Source: Saccharopolyspora montiporae (lineage in GTDB: Bacteria > Actinomycetota > Actinomycetes > Mycobacteriales > Pseudonocardiaceae). Taken from it: DNA of 64,000 nucleotides. Below, one piece after another: positions 51,812 through 60,260 of the stretch. Where the stretch lies: the NCBI RefSeq assembly GCF_015209505.1, contig NZ_JADEYC010000039.1:1-64000 (forward strand). The letters run 5' to 3'. Under the pieces are notes generated by a model. It searched no databases. It was given only the letters and a program-made list of their open reading frames with translations, and was not told where the DNA came from. The position numbers and the translations under genes are program-made. How positions within the stretch are numbered: position 1 is the stretch's first letter; each line of letters begins with the position of its first letter.

Positions 51812-51985
51812 ATGCACCTCGTGCAGCACGTGGCATCGACCGAGCTGAGCGCGTTCACCGGTTGGGTCGCGCCGAGCGCGGTGCTGGCGGGGGTGGCGCT
51901 GCTGATCGTCGCGCTGTTTCGCCGGACCCGAGCGACACTGGCCAGGAAGCGGCGGACGGTGCACCCGGGGACCGGCAAGAGCTAG
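51812..51985 (+). CDS. Small membrane protein (57 aa)
   Basis: ATG at 51812 has GGAAGGAGA about 8 nt upstream. The product has one hydrophobic span (WVAPSAVLAGVALLIVALF) followed by a very basic tail (RRTRATLARKRRTVHPGTGKS), giving a type with N-out/C-in orientation. It lies 66 bp upstream of murT on the same strand. Function unknown; a cell-envelope role is only suggested by context. Confidence 0.6.
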   Translation: MHLVQHVASTELSAFTGWVAPSAVLAGVALLIVALFRRTRATLARKRRTVHPGTGKS

Positions 51986-52051
51986 AGCCGGGGGCGCCCC
52001 CGCGCAGCGCGCAGCCGCCCCGGACCGGGGCGTGTCAGGGGGAGGGGACGC

Positions 52052-53401
52052 ATGCCCGACACCACCGGGGGATCCGCCGAAGCTCCGGTGAACTCGGATC
52101 CGGCCGAGTCCACCGCGCTCGACCAGCGCTGGCACGTCGTACCGGGGCCGGGCATTCCCGAGCCGCCCGCCCGGCGCCGGGCCGGGCCGCGGACGGCGGC
52201 GGCGATCGGGGCGGGTCGGATGGCTGCGTGGGCGTCGCGGCGGTTCGGGTTCGGCAGCGGGGGGATGATCGGTGGTCGGTTGGCTCTGACCGTACAACCG
52301 AACCTGCTCGCGGAGTTGGTCCTCGGGCGGCGTGTCGTGATGGTCACCGGCACCAACGGCAAGACCACCACCACGCAGATGGTCGCCGAGGCGCTGCGCT
52401 CGCAGGCGCCCGCGGTCAGCAACGCGACCGGGGCGAACATGCCCGACGGGCACGTGGCGGCGTTGATCGGTGATCGGGAGGCGCCCTTCGCGGCCCTGGA
52501 GGTCGATGAGCTGCACCTCGGTCAGATCACCGGCGAGTTCGAACCGGCGGTGATCCTGCTGCTCAACCTCAGCCGCGACCAGCTGGACCGCGTCGGCGAG
52601 ATTCGCACGGTGGTGACCAGCCTGCGCCGCGCGTTGGAGCAGGCTCCGGGAGCGCGGGTGGTGGCCAACGCCGACGACCCGAACATCGTGCAGGCCGCGG
52701 CCGACCACCCGCGGACGACCTGGGTTTCCGGCGGACTGCGGTGGCGGGAGGACGCGCTCAACTGCCCGCGCTGCGGTGCCTCGATCGAGCAGGACGAGCG
52801 GGGGCCCTGGTCGTGCCGGTGCGGGTTGTCCCGTCCCGCCCCGGATTGGACCGTCACCGAGACGGGGGTGTTCGACGCCGCCGGTGCGCACCACCGGCTC
52901 GCGCTGGCCCTGCCCGGGCACGTGAACCGGGTCAACGCCACGTTCGCCCTGGCCGCGGCGCTGCTGCTGGGGTGCGGTGGGGATGCCGCGCTGGAGCATG
53001 TGAGCCGCATCGACCAGGCTGCGGGCCGCTACGGCACGGTCCGGGTCGCCGGTCGTTCGGTGCGGTTGCTGCTGGCCAAGAACCCGGCGAGTTGGCTGGA
53101 GATGCTCGAACTCGCGGCCGGGCACGGTCGCCCGCTGGTGCTGGTGGTCAACAGCCGCGAGGCCGACGGCTACGACGTGTCCTGGCTGTGGGACGTGGAG
53201 TTCGAGGTGCTGCGCGGTCGTGCGGTGTACGTGGCCGGTGATCGGGCGCTGGACCTGGCGGTGCGGTTGCGCTACGCCGGCGTGCAGTGCTGGGTCAAGT
53301 CCGATGTGGACGAAGCGCTGGTCGGGATGCCGGACGGTGTCCCGGATGTGATCGCCAACTACACGGCGTTCCGTGACGTGTTCGCGAGGAGGCGAGGATG
53401 A
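52052..53401 (+). CDS. murT: MurT: lipid II isoglutaminyl synthase, Mur ligase-like subunit
   Basis: The 449-aa Mur-ligase-type protein has the ATP P-loop VMVTGTNGKTTTTQMVAEAL near residue 100, an inserted Cys4 zinc ribbon (CPRCGASIEQDERGPWSCRCG) near 245 and a C-terminal DUF1727 region (NPASWLEMLEL; VNSREADGYDVSWLWDVEFEVL). With GatD it amidates the D-Glu of the stem peptide in lipid II to D-isoglutamine. It has an N-terminal extension of about 50 residues. The downstream gatD overlaps by 4 nt. Confidence 0.95.
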   Translation: MPDTTGGSAEAPVNSDPAESTALDQRWHVVPGPGIPEPPARRRAGPRTAAAIGAGRMAAWASRRFGFGSGGMIGGRLALTVQPNLLAELVLGRRVVMVTGTNGKTTTTQMVAEALRSQAPAVSNATGANMPDGHVAALIGDREAPFAALEVDELHLGQITGEFEPAVILLLNLSRDQLDRVGEIRTVVTSLRRALEQAPGARVVANADDPNIVQAAADHPRTTWVSGGLRWREDALNCPRCGASIEQDERGPWSCRCGLSRPAPDWTVTETGVFDAAGAHHRLALALPGHVNRVNATFALAAALLLGCGGDAALEHVSRIDQAAGRYGTVRVAGRSVRLLLAKNPASWLEMLELAAGHGRPLVLVVNSREADGYDVSWLWDVEFEVLRGRAVYVAGDRALDLAVRLRYAGVQCWVKSDVDEALVGMPDGVPDVIANYTAFRDVFARRRG

Positions 53402-54123
53402 CGCGCGACCCGGTGCGGATTGCACTCGTGCTGCCCGATCTGCTCGGCACCTACGGGGATCGGGGCAACGTGATGGTGCTCGCTCAGCGCCTGAAGTGGC
53501 GCGGTATCGACAGCGAGGCCGTGACGGTGCTGTCCTCGGCGCAGGAGGTCCCCGAGTCTTGCGACGTGTACATGATCGGCGGGGGAGAGGACGTCGCCCA
53601 GGTGGCGGCGGTGAACTTCCTGCGCCGCGGTGGCGGTCTGCAGCGGGCGGTGAGCAGGGGAGCGCCGGTATTGGGCATCTGCGGGGGGCTGCAGGTGCTG
53701 GGGACCGGGTTCGTCACCGGTGACGGTGACGAGCACGAGGGCTTGGGGCTCGTGGACGCGTGGACCGAACCGGGTGCTGGCAGGGCGATCGGGGAGGTGA
53801 CCGAGCACGCCACGCTGGGGGCGGTCGGCATGCTCACCGGTTTCGAGAACCACCTGGGCCGCACGGTGCTGGGCGAACACGCGCAGCCGCTGGGTCGGGT
53901 CACCCGGGGGACCGGCAACGGGCATGACGGGGTCGAGGGTGCCGTCAGCGGGCACGTGGTGTGCACCTATCTGCACGGCCCGGTGTTGGCGCGCAATCCG
54001 CAGTTGGCGGACCTGCTGCTGGAGTGGGCGATCGGGGAGCCGCTGGAGCCGCTGCCGGATCCGCCGGAGCTGCGGGCGCTGCGCACGCAGCGGACGCGGT
54101 TGCACGTGCGCGAGCGCAAGTGA
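53398..54123 (+). CDS. gatD: GatD: lipid II isoglutaminyl synthase, glutamine amidotransferase subunit
   Basis: The 241-aa class I glutaminase has the nucleophile Cys in LGICGGLQVLG near residue 95 and the catalytic His in VCTYLHGPVLARNP near 190. The N-terminus is IALVLPDLLGTYGDRGNVMVLAQRLKWRGI. It supplies NH3 to MurT. ATG overlaps the murT stop (ATGA), consistent with an obligate complex. Confidence 0.95.
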   Translation: MTRDPVRIALVLPDLLGTYGDRGNVMVLAQRLKWRGIDSEAVTVLSSAQEVPESCDVYMIGGGEDVAQVAAVNFLRRGGGLQRAVSRGAPVLGICGGLQVLGTGFVTGDGDEHEGLGLVDAWTEPGAGRAIGEVTEHATLGAVGMLTGFENHLGRTVLGEHAQPLGRVTRGTGNGHDGVEGAVSGHVVCTYLHGPVLARNPQLADLLLEWAIGEPLEPLPDPPELRALRTQRTRLHVRERK

Positions 54124-54127
54124 TCGG

Positions 54128-55762
54128 TCAGCCGCTGCGCCGGGCCAGTCGGGAGAGCCTGCGCACGACGGGCTGCATCTCGGGTGCGCGCAGCAGGATG
54201 AGCACGCCGAAGCTGGTGGCGAGCACGACCACGGTGTGCATGATCAGGGAGAGCCATGCGTCGCTGACCGGATCGAGTTCGCCGGTGATGCCGCGCAACG
54301 CGGCCACGGCCGCTGCGGAGCAGGCGCAGCCGATGGCCGAGGCCAGGAGGGCGCGCAGCACGCCGATGATGGTGCGCCGGGTTTCCAGGCGCCCGAGGCG
54401 GGTGCGCAGCCACAGTTGTCCGACCACGGCGCCGAGCAGGAAGCTCACCGACATCGCCGCGGCCACGCCCACGACGAGGTCATCGGCGGTGGCCAGCGCG
54501 AGTACCAGGTAGCACAGTCCGCTGCGGACGGCGACCATGATCACGTTGATCCAGGTCGGGGTGCGCGCGTCCTTCATGGCGTAGAACGCGCGCAGTTGGA
54601 GCATGGTGATCGCGAAGGGCACGATGCCCAGAGCTGCTGCGGCCAAGGTCCAGCCGAGTCGGTCGCCGGCTGCGACGTCGCTGGCGCCGACGGAGAAGAA
54701 GGCGACGCCGATCGAACCGCCGGCCACGAACATCAGGGCGCTGATGGGCATGAGCAGCACGGCGCTCATCCGGGTGCCCAGGGACAGGTCGGCGACGAAG
54801 GAGTGGTGGTCGTCGTCTCCGGCGGAGCGGCTGATGCGGGGCATGAGCGCGGTCAGCAGGGATACGCCGAGCACGCCGTAAGGGACTTGGGACAGCAGCC
54901 AGGCGTAGTTGAAGGTGGCGACGCTGCCAGGTGAGCCTTGGCCGCAGACGCGGGTGATGACCACCATTCCGACCTGGCTGACGGCGGTGTAGAGCACGAC
55001 CCAGAACGCCAGGGCGCCGAATTCGGCCAGCCGGTGGTCCCAGCCCCAGTTCCAGCGGAAGCGGAAGCCGTTGTGCCGCAGGGAGGCGATCATGATGAGC
55101 GCTTGGGCGGCGATGCCGGACATGGTGCCCAGGCCCAGCACGAGGAGTTTGGGTTCGCCCATGCGGACCGGGTCCGTGGAGATCTCGCCGGGCATGGCCG
55201 CGTAGGTGAACACGGTGGCGATGACGACGAGGTTGTTGATGACCGGGGCCCAGGCGGGGGTGCCGAACACCCCGCGCACGTTGAGGATCGCTTGCAGCAG
55301 CGCGGACAGGCCGTAGCAGATGATGCCGGGCAGCAGCAGGTAGGCGAAGGCGGTGGTCAGCGCGGCGTTGGCGCGGGTGTCCGGGCCGAGGTAGAGCGCG
55401 GTGAGCAGGGGTGCGGCCAGGACGGCCAGCACGGTGGCCACGCCCAGCAGCACCGCTCCCATGGTGATCATCCACTGCGCGTAGCTCTCGCCTTCGCGTG
55501 CGCCGCGTTGCTGGGCGCGGACCAGGAGGGGGACGGCGATGCTGGTGAGCACGCCGCCGAGCAGCAGTTCGTTGACCACGGTGGGCAGCGTGTTGGCGAC
55601 GGTGTAGGAGTCGTTGATGACGCCGAGACCGAGTACGGCGACCAGGAGCACTTTGGCGAGCAGGCCGCTGACCCGGCTGACCGCGGTGGCCAGCGCCATC
55701 GCGCTGCTGGCGCGGACGAGCGAACCGCTGCGCGAGGAACGGGATTCGGCCTGGTCGACCAC
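54128..55762 (-). CDS. murJ: MurJ-family lipid II flippase
   Basis: The protein is an integral membrane MOP/MATE-like flippase with about 14 helices: ASSAMALATAVSRVSGLLAKVLLVAVLG at the N-terminus, NTLPTVVNELLLGGVLTSIAVPLLVR, YAWLLSQVPYGVLGVSLLTALMPRIS and FYAMKDARTPTWINV near the end. I chose GTG at 55762 (GGGGAG just upstream, 544 aa); a GTG at 55810 would give 560 aa. It converges with gatD, so the locus pairs lipid II amidation with lipid II flipping. It could be a paralogue rather than the main MurJ. Confidence 0.9.
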   Translation of the reverse strand: MVDQAESRSSRSGSLVRASSAMALATAVSRVSGLLAKVLLVAVLGLGVINDSYTVANTLPTVVNELLLGGVLTSIAVPLLVRAQQRGAREGESYAQWMITMGAVLLGVATVLAVLAAPLLTALYLGPDTRANAALTTAFAYLLLPGIICYGLSALLQAILNVRGVFGTPAWAPVINNLVVIATVFTYAAMPGEISTDPVRMGEPKLLVLGLGTMSGIAAQALIMIASLRHNGFRFRWNWGWDHRLAEFGALAFWVVLYTAVSQVGMVVITRVCGQGSPGSVATFNYAWLLSQVPYGVLGVSLLTALMPRISRSAGDDDHHSFVADLSLGTRMSAVLLMPISALMFVAGGSIGVAFFSVGASDVAAGDRLGWTLAAAALGIVPFAITMLQLRAFYAMKDARTPTWINVIMVAVRSGLCYLVLALATADDLVVGVAAAMSVSFLLGAVVGQLWLRTRLGRLETRRTIIGVLRALLASAIGCACSAAAVAALRGITGELDPVSDAWLSLIMHTVVVLATSFGVLILLRAPEMQPVVRRLSRLARRSG

Positions 55763-55898
55763 GGTTCTCCCCGGTGTGCGGCGTGTGTGCGGCAGGGTCG
55801 ACCGTGCCACGGATCTCGGCGCGGCGCTGCTCGGAGGTGCGGGGCGGTGACCGGGCAGCCCACGCGTGGCAGGCTGGTCGCAGGACGAGGAGGTGCCG

Positions 55899-56402
55899 GT
55901 GATCGTCGTCGGCGGTGTGCTGGTGCTCGCCGGGTTGGTGCTGTCCGTAGCGATGGGCGGGGAGTCCCCCGGTGGGTGGTTGCTGCCGATCGGACTGCTG
56001 GCCGGTGGTGCGGGAGTGCTCGTCGCCGGGGTGCTCGCGCTGCTGCGCCGCAGGATCGCGGTCGTGCGCGGGGTGGCCCGCGCGCACCGGAGCGCGCCGG
56101 CGGGTGGTCCGGTGCGGCGTGCGGCGGCGGTGCCGCGGATGGTCGTGGCCTCGGCGCGCGGGCGGAATCCGCTGCTGCCGCGCTACCAGGTGCTGCTGTG
56201 GCTGGTAGCGGGGGCGTACTTGGTCTGGCCGCTGGACTTCGTGCCGGATCTCCTGCCGCTGCTGGGCATCGGCGACGACATCGGGGTCGGCGCGTGGCTG
56301 CTGACGAGCTTGTACGCGGAGGCCGGTAACTACCTGGCGCAGGGCGTCGCGTCCGAGGAGGACGCGGCGGAGTCGGCCGGGGACGCGTCCCGGTCGCGCT
56401 GA
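55899..56402 (+). CDS. DUF1232 (YkvA-like) membrane protein
   Basis: The 167-aa protein has two N-terminal membrane helices (VVGGVLVLAGLVLSVAM; WLLPIGLLAGGAGVLVAGVLALL) and a C-terminal DUF1232 region (YQVLLWLVAGAYLVWPLDFVPDLLPLLGIGDDIGVGAWLLTSLY), which is the YkvA signature. Its function is unknown. Start GTG 55899 has AGGAGG 5 nt upstream; the frame can be extended to 55866. Confidence 0.8.
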   Translation: MIVVGGVLVLAGLVLSVAMGGESPGGWLLPIGLLAGGAGVLVAGVLALLRRRIAVVRGVARAHRSAPAGGPVRRAAAVPRMVVASARGRNPLLPRYQVLLWLVAGAYLVWPLDFVPDLLPLLGIGDDIGVGAWLLTSLYAEAGNYLAQGVASEEDAAESAGDASRSR

Positions 56403-56445
56403 GCGGTGGTGGCCTGTCGGACGCTGGACCACCACCGCGGGGCGG

Positions 56446-57603
56446 TCAGCCCTTGAGCAGCGAGCGGGCCATCACCATGCGCTGGATCTGGTTGGTGCCC
56501 TCGTAGATCTGGGTGATCTTGGCGTCGCGCATCATGCGCTCGACGGGGAAGTCGCGGGTGTAGCCCGCGCCGCCGAACAGTTGGACGGCGTTGGTGGTGA
56601 CCTCCATGGCCACGTCCGAGGCGTGGCACTTTGCGGCCGCCGAGATGAACCCGAGGTTGCCCTCGCCGCGTTCGGCGCGTGCTGCGGAGACGTAGACGAG
56701 CTGGCGCGCGGATTCGATCTTCATGGCCATGTCGGCGAGCATGAACTGCACGCCCTGGAAGTCGGCGATGGCGGTGCCGAACTGCTTGCGCTCCTTGACG
56801 TACTCGATCGCGGCGTCCAGCGCGCCCTGCGCGATGCCGAGCGCCTGGGCGCCGATGGTGGGGCGGGTGTGGTCGAGGGTGCGCAGCGCGGTCTTGAAGC
56901 CGGTTCCGCGGTCACCGATGATCCGGTCGCCGGGGATGGTGCAGTCCTCGAAGTAGAGCTCCACGGTCGGCGAGCCCTTGATGCCGAGCTTCTTCTCCTT
57001 GGGGCCGACCACGAAGCCGGGGTCGTCGCGGTGCACGGCGAAGGCGCTGATGCCGTTGGAGCCCTTGTCCGGGTCGGTGACGGCCATGACGGTGTACCAG
57101 CTGGATTCGCCGCCGTTGGTGATCCAGCACTTGGCGCCGTTGAGCACCCAGTTGTCGCCGTCGGCGTGCGCGCGGGTCTTCATCGCGGCGGCGTCGGAGC
57201 CGGCTTCGCGTTCGGACAGCGCGTAGGAGGCGGTGGTCTCGCCGGAGGCGATGGAGGGCATGACCTGCTGTTTGAGCTGTTCGGAGGCCGACAGCAGGAT
57301 CGGCATGGTGCCGAGCTTGTTGACGGCGGGGATCAGCGAGGAGGAGCCGCAGACGCGGGCCACTTCTTCGATGACGATGCAGGTGGCGACCGAGTCGGCG
57401 CCTTGGCCGCCGTAGGCCTCGGGTACGTGCACGGCGGCGAACCCGGATTTGACCAGGGCGTCGAGGGCTTCGCGCGGGTAGCGCTCCTGCTCGTCGACCT
57501 CGGCGGCGTACGGGGCGATCTCCTTCTCGGCCAGCGCGCGCACGGCTTCGCGCAGGGCATCGTGCTCCTCGGCGAGCTGGTAGATGCCGAAGTTGGGGTC
57601 CAA
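56446..57603 (-). CDS. Acyl-CoA dehydrogenase (short/medium chain type)
   Basis: The 385-aa flavoprotein has IEEVARVCGSSSLIPAVNKLG, YALSEREAGSDAAAMKTRA and ITNGGESSWYTVMA (FAD/substrate domain), and the catalytic Glu in QIYEGTNQIQRMVMARSLL near the C-terminus. It carries out the first step of beta-oxidation. The TTG at 57601-57603 has AGGAGG 7 nt upstream and was preferred over the upstream extension. It is divergent from a TetR gene with a shared GGCACTGAGTGCC operator. Confidence 0.93.
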   Translation of the reverse strand: MDPNFGIYQLAEEHDALREAVRALAEKEIAPYAAEVDEQERYPREALDALVKSGFAAVHVPEAYGGQGADSVATCIVIEEVARVCGSSSLIPAVNKLGTMPILLSASEQLKQQVMPSIASGETTASYALSEREAGSDAAAMKTRAHADGDNWVLNGAKCWITNGGESSWYTVMAVTDPDKGSNGISAFAVHRDDPGFVVGPKEKKLGIKGSPTVELYFEDCTIPGDRIIGDRGTGFKTALRTLDHTRPTIGAQALGIAQGALDAAIEYVKERKQFGTAIADFQGVQFMLADMAMKIESARQLVYVSAARAERGEGNLGFISAAAKCHASDVAMEVTTNAVQLFGGAGYTRDFPVERMMRDAKITQIYEGTNQIQRMVMARSLLKG

Positions 57604-57689
57604 CGGGGTTACCTCCTCGTGTGCGGCGCGCCCGGCCACGTGCCCCGCGGCGGGTCCGGCACCTGGTGTTTCGTTGCCCGCATCCTAGC

Positions 57690-57702
57690 GGCACTGAGTG
57701 CC
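57690..57702. promoter_or_regulatory. TetR operator candidate, copy 1 (GGCACTGAGTGCC)
   Basis: A 13-bp palindrome with arms GGCACT/AGTGCC and a single central G lies between the divergent acyl-CoA dehydrogenase and tetR genes. An identical copy occurs right after the tetR stop codon. Two identical copies around one regulator gene strongly suggest its own operator. Confidence 0.72.
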
Positions 57703-57735
57703 ACGGACAACGGGCGGCGGTGCTATCGTCCGGCC

Positions 57736-58446
57736 ATGGGCGAACCGGGGAACGATGGGTCCGGGCGCGGCGGCAGGCGTCAGGAGGTGCGCAGTCAGAT
57801 CGCGCTCGCGGCGATGGACCTGTTCGCCGAGCAGGGGTTCGAGTCGACCACTGTGGATCGGATCGCCGAGCAGGCCGGGGTGGGGCGCCGGACCTTCTTC
57901 CGCTATTTCCGGTCCAAGGAGGACGCCGTCTTCCCCGGCCACGACGAGCGGCTCGCCGATGTGGTCGAACGGCTGCGCACCACGTCCGACGAGGCGGATC
58001 CGCTGCAGGTGCTCACCGAGATCGCCGGGCTGGTGCTGGACATGTACGTCGCCGAGCCGCAGGTTTCGCTCAAGCGGTTCGAGCTGACTCGGCAAGTCGG
58101 TGCATTGCGGGACAAGGAGATCGCCAGCATCGACCGCTACCAGCGGGTGTTCGCGCGGTACTTGCGCCGGTGCTGGGCCGCGGGCGCCGACGCGGAGCTA
58201 CACGCCGCGATGGCCGCGGCGGCGGTGGTCGCCGCGCACAACCAGGTGCTGCGCAGCTGGTTGCGCGCCGGCGGGAGCGGTGACCCGCATGTCCAGCTGC
58301 GCGTGGCCATGGCGGTGGTGCGCGAGAAGTTCGGCGGCCGCGATCCGGGCGCGGGGGAGGTGGTGGTCGGCGTGGTGCGCACCTCGGCGCCCGCGAACGA
58401 GGTGCGCGGGCGGGTGGAGGACGCGTTGCGGCACATCGCCACCTGA
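57736..58446 (+). CDS. TetR-family regulator
   Basis: The 236-aa product has a Gly/Arg-rich N-terminus and a TetR HTH (IALAAMDLFAEQGFESTTVDRIAEQAGVGRRTFFRYFRSKEDAVFPGHD, residues about 22-70), with the RRTFFRYF recognition helix typical of one large actinobacterial subgroup. The C-terminal domain is helical. Its divergent position suggests it controls the acyl-CoA dehydrogenase. The ATG at 57736 follows a TGCTATCGT that could be a -10 for a short leader. Confidence 0.9.
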   Translation: MGEPGNDGSGRGGRRQEVRSQIALAAMDLFAEQGFESTTVDRIAEQAGVGRRTFFRYFRSKEDAVFPGHDERLADVVERLRTTSDEADPLQVLTEIAGLVLDMYVAEPQVSLKRFELTRQVGALRDKEIASIDRYQRVFARYLRRCWAAGADAELHAAMAAAAVVAAHNQVLRSWLRAGGSGDPHVQLRVAMAVVREKFGGRDPGAGEVVVGVVRTSAPANEVRGRVEDALRHIAT

Positions 58447-58447
58447 C

Positions 58448-58460
58448 GGCACTGAGTGCC
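58448..58460. promoter_or_regulatory. TetR operator candidate, copy 2 (GGCACTGAGTGCC)
   Basis: This copy is identical to the palindrome at 57690-57702 and begins 2 bp after the tetR stop. It would normally control a gene transcribed away from here, but the nearest unit begins only after the 23-bp repeat at 58474, which suggests that the downstream gene has been displaced (inference). Confidence 0.65.
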
Positions 58461-58473
58461 ATGCGAACCGACA

Positions 58474-58496
58474 CTGTACTCCTGAAGCTGTCCTGA
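58474..58496 (+). repeat. Left arm of a perfect 23-bp inverted repeat
   Basis: These 23 bases (starting CTGTACTCCTGAAG, ending CTGTCCTGA) are exactly the reverse complement of 63706-63728. The 5.2 kb between the arms hold a complete TetR-regulated acyl-CoA catabolic gene set. Internally the arm carries TCCTGA twice, 11 bp apart. No target duplication is seen just outside. Confidence 0.85.
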
Positions 58497-58644
58497 GCCG
58501 CAAAGTGCCGGAGGCTCGGGTGTGGGTGTGACACCGCCTCCGGAATCGCCCCTCTCCGCGATCTCGCCCTCCACAGCTGACACCCACCCCGCACCACACC
58601 GACCACAAGATCAGTTGCGAGACATCATTTCGCCGACCGAGGTG

Positions 58645-59244
58645 CTATCGCGGTGCGATGCTCTCGTGGATGGTGTCCATGACGGCCTTGAGTGAACGCT
58701 CGTCGCGGGTGGACAGCGCGATCACGAAGGCTCCCTGGATGAGCGCGAGGAGGCCGTCGGCGAGGTCGCCGGGGTCGCGGTCAGTGCGGACATCGCCGCG
58801 CTGTCGGCCGTGTTCGAGCAGGTTGACCAGTCGGTTCTTCCACTGGCGCAAGTCATGGTCGAGCTGATCGCGGAACAGTTCGGACGTTGCAGCGACCTCG
58901 GTGGAGAGCTTTCCTGCGAGGCAGGCGCGCTGGTAGTCCGAACCGACGAAAGCCTGGGCCATGTCGTGGAAGTAGCCGGTGATCCTGTCTGCGGTACTCA
59001 GTTCTTCCTGTGCGATCCAGCGGTCGAGCAGGTCGATCTGGAACTGCATGTAGCGGCCCAGCACGGCTTGGGCGAAGGCTTCCTTGGAGCCGAAGTGGTG
59101 GTAGAAGGACCCTTTCGGCACACCTGAGGCAGCCAGCAGCGCGTCCACGGTCATGCCGTGGAACCCGTTGGCATAGATCAACTTCATGCCCTGGCGCAGC
59201 AGCTGTTCCTTGTGTGACGTCTTCTCGGTTCGCGTCGTGGTCAT
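58645..59244 (-). CDS. TetR-family regulator of the catabolic cassette
   Basis: The 199-aa product has the HTH KEQLLRQGMKLIYANGFHGMTVDALLAASGVPKGSFYHHFGSKEAF (residues about 12-57) with the GSFYHHF recognition helix, and a helical ligand domain (ITGYFHDMAQAFVGSDYQRACLAGKLSTEVA). It is divergent from the enoyl-CoA hydratase gene; the CTAGAC-N6-GTCTAG palindrome between them is the probable operator. Start ATG at 59244. Confidence 0.9.
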   Translation of the reverse strand: MTTTRTEKTSHKEQLLRQGMKLIYANGFHGMTVDALLAASGVPKGSFYHHFGSKEAFAQAVLGRYMQFQIDLLDRWIAQEELSTADRITGYFHDMAQAFVGSDYQRACLAGKLSTEVAATSELFRDQLDHDLRQWKNRLVNLLEHGRQRGDVRTDRDPGDLADGLLALIQGAFVIALSTRDERSLKAVMDTIHESIAPR

Positions 59245-59290
59245 CCGGATCGTCCTGTCTTTGACATCGTCACCGGGCCCAGCATATCTC

Positions 59291-59321
59291 TTGACGATCC
59301 AGTCTAGACGCTTTAGTCTAG
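59291..59321 (+). promoter_or_regulatory. Cassette promoter with overlapping TetR operator
   Basis: TTGACG (59291-59296) and TAGTCT (59314-59319) are 17 bp apart, a good sigma-70-type promoter reading into the hydratase gene. CTAGAC (59304-59309) and GTCTAG (59316-59321) form a perfect 6-6-6 palindrome covering the -10, placing a repressor right on the promoter. Confidence 0.75.
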
Positions 59322-59373
59322 TACTCGTCGGTAACCGGGCGTGGGAGCGAAGCGGCTTCCAGATGGGAGCGTC

Positions 59374-60168
59374 ATGAGCGAGGTCACCTTCGAGAGGATC
59401 GACGACGTCGCGGTCGTCACGCTGGCCAATCCGCCGGCCAATACCTATACGGCCGAGTTGGGTGATGGGTTGCTCGGGTCGGTGCGCAAGGCCGTCGACG
59501 AGGGGGTGCGGGCGATGGTGGTACAGGCCCACGGTCCGCTGTTCTCCGGTGGTGCCGACGTGTCGATGTTCCAGGATCGATCGGGCGCGGAGGCTCGTGC
59601 GCTCTTCGCCGAGGCGTTCGAGCCGATCGCGGCGCTGGAGGACGCGCCGTTCCCGGTGATCGCGGCGGTGCACGGGCAGTGCCTGGCCGCGGGGTTGGAA
59701 TTGGCGCTGGCGTGCGATCTGATCGTGGCCGCGGAGGGAACCCAGTTCTCGCAGACCGAAGCCAAGATCGGTGCCACGACCTTCCTCGGTGGCGTCGACC
59801 GGCTGGCGCAGCGATGCGGCCCAGCACGCGCCAAAGAGATCGTTTTCGACGCCGGTTTCCACGACGCGGCCACCTTTGAGCGGTGGAACATTGTCAATCG
59901 CGTGGTTCCCGCCGACGAGCTGCGGGACGCGGCGCTGACCTGGGCGCAGAAACTGGCCGGAGGACCGACGGCGGCTCACGCGGTGACCAAGCAATTGGTG
60001 CAGCACACCCTGGCTCACGGGGCTCGTGAGACCGACTCCTACCTGCTCGATGTCGCCACACCGCTGTTCGACACCCGCGATATGCAGCACGCGGTCAACC
60101 TGCTGCTGACCCAAGGGGTGCGGCAGTTCATGGCCAACCACCACGAGGTCGTCTTCGCGGGCCGCTGA
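59374..60168 (+). CDS. Enoyl-CoA hydratase/isomerase family protein
   Basis: The 264-aa crotonase-fold protein has the oxyanion residues in GPLFSGGADVSMF and GQCLAAGLELALACDL, and TEAKIGATTFLGGVDRLAQRCGP in the active-site region. The usual catalytic Glu pair is only partly matched, so hydratase versus isomerase or hydrolase is open. ATG at 59374 has GGGAG upstream. More codons end in A or T (aat, tat, ggt, gat) than in the neighbouring genes outside the repeats, consistent with transfer. Confidence 0.88.
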   Translation: MSEVTFERIDDVAVVTLANPPANTYTAELGDGLLGSVRKAVDEGVRAMVVQAHGPLFSGGADVSMFQDRSGAEARALFAEAFEPIAALEDAPFPVIAAVHGQCLAAGLELALACDLIVAAEGTQFSQTEAKIGATTFLGGVDRLAQRCGPARAKEIVFDAGFHDAATFERWNIVNRVVPADELRDAALTWAQKLAGGPTAAHAVTKQLVQHTLAHGARETDSYLLDVATPLFDTRDMQHAVNLLLTQGVRQFMANHHEVVFAGR

Positions 60169-60260
60169 CACCCGCCCGGCGGAATCGGGTCGCAGCGATA
60201 CCAATGCTGTGCGCCCAACCGCCTTCTGCTCGAACTGCAACGAAGTAGGAGCAACGAACG

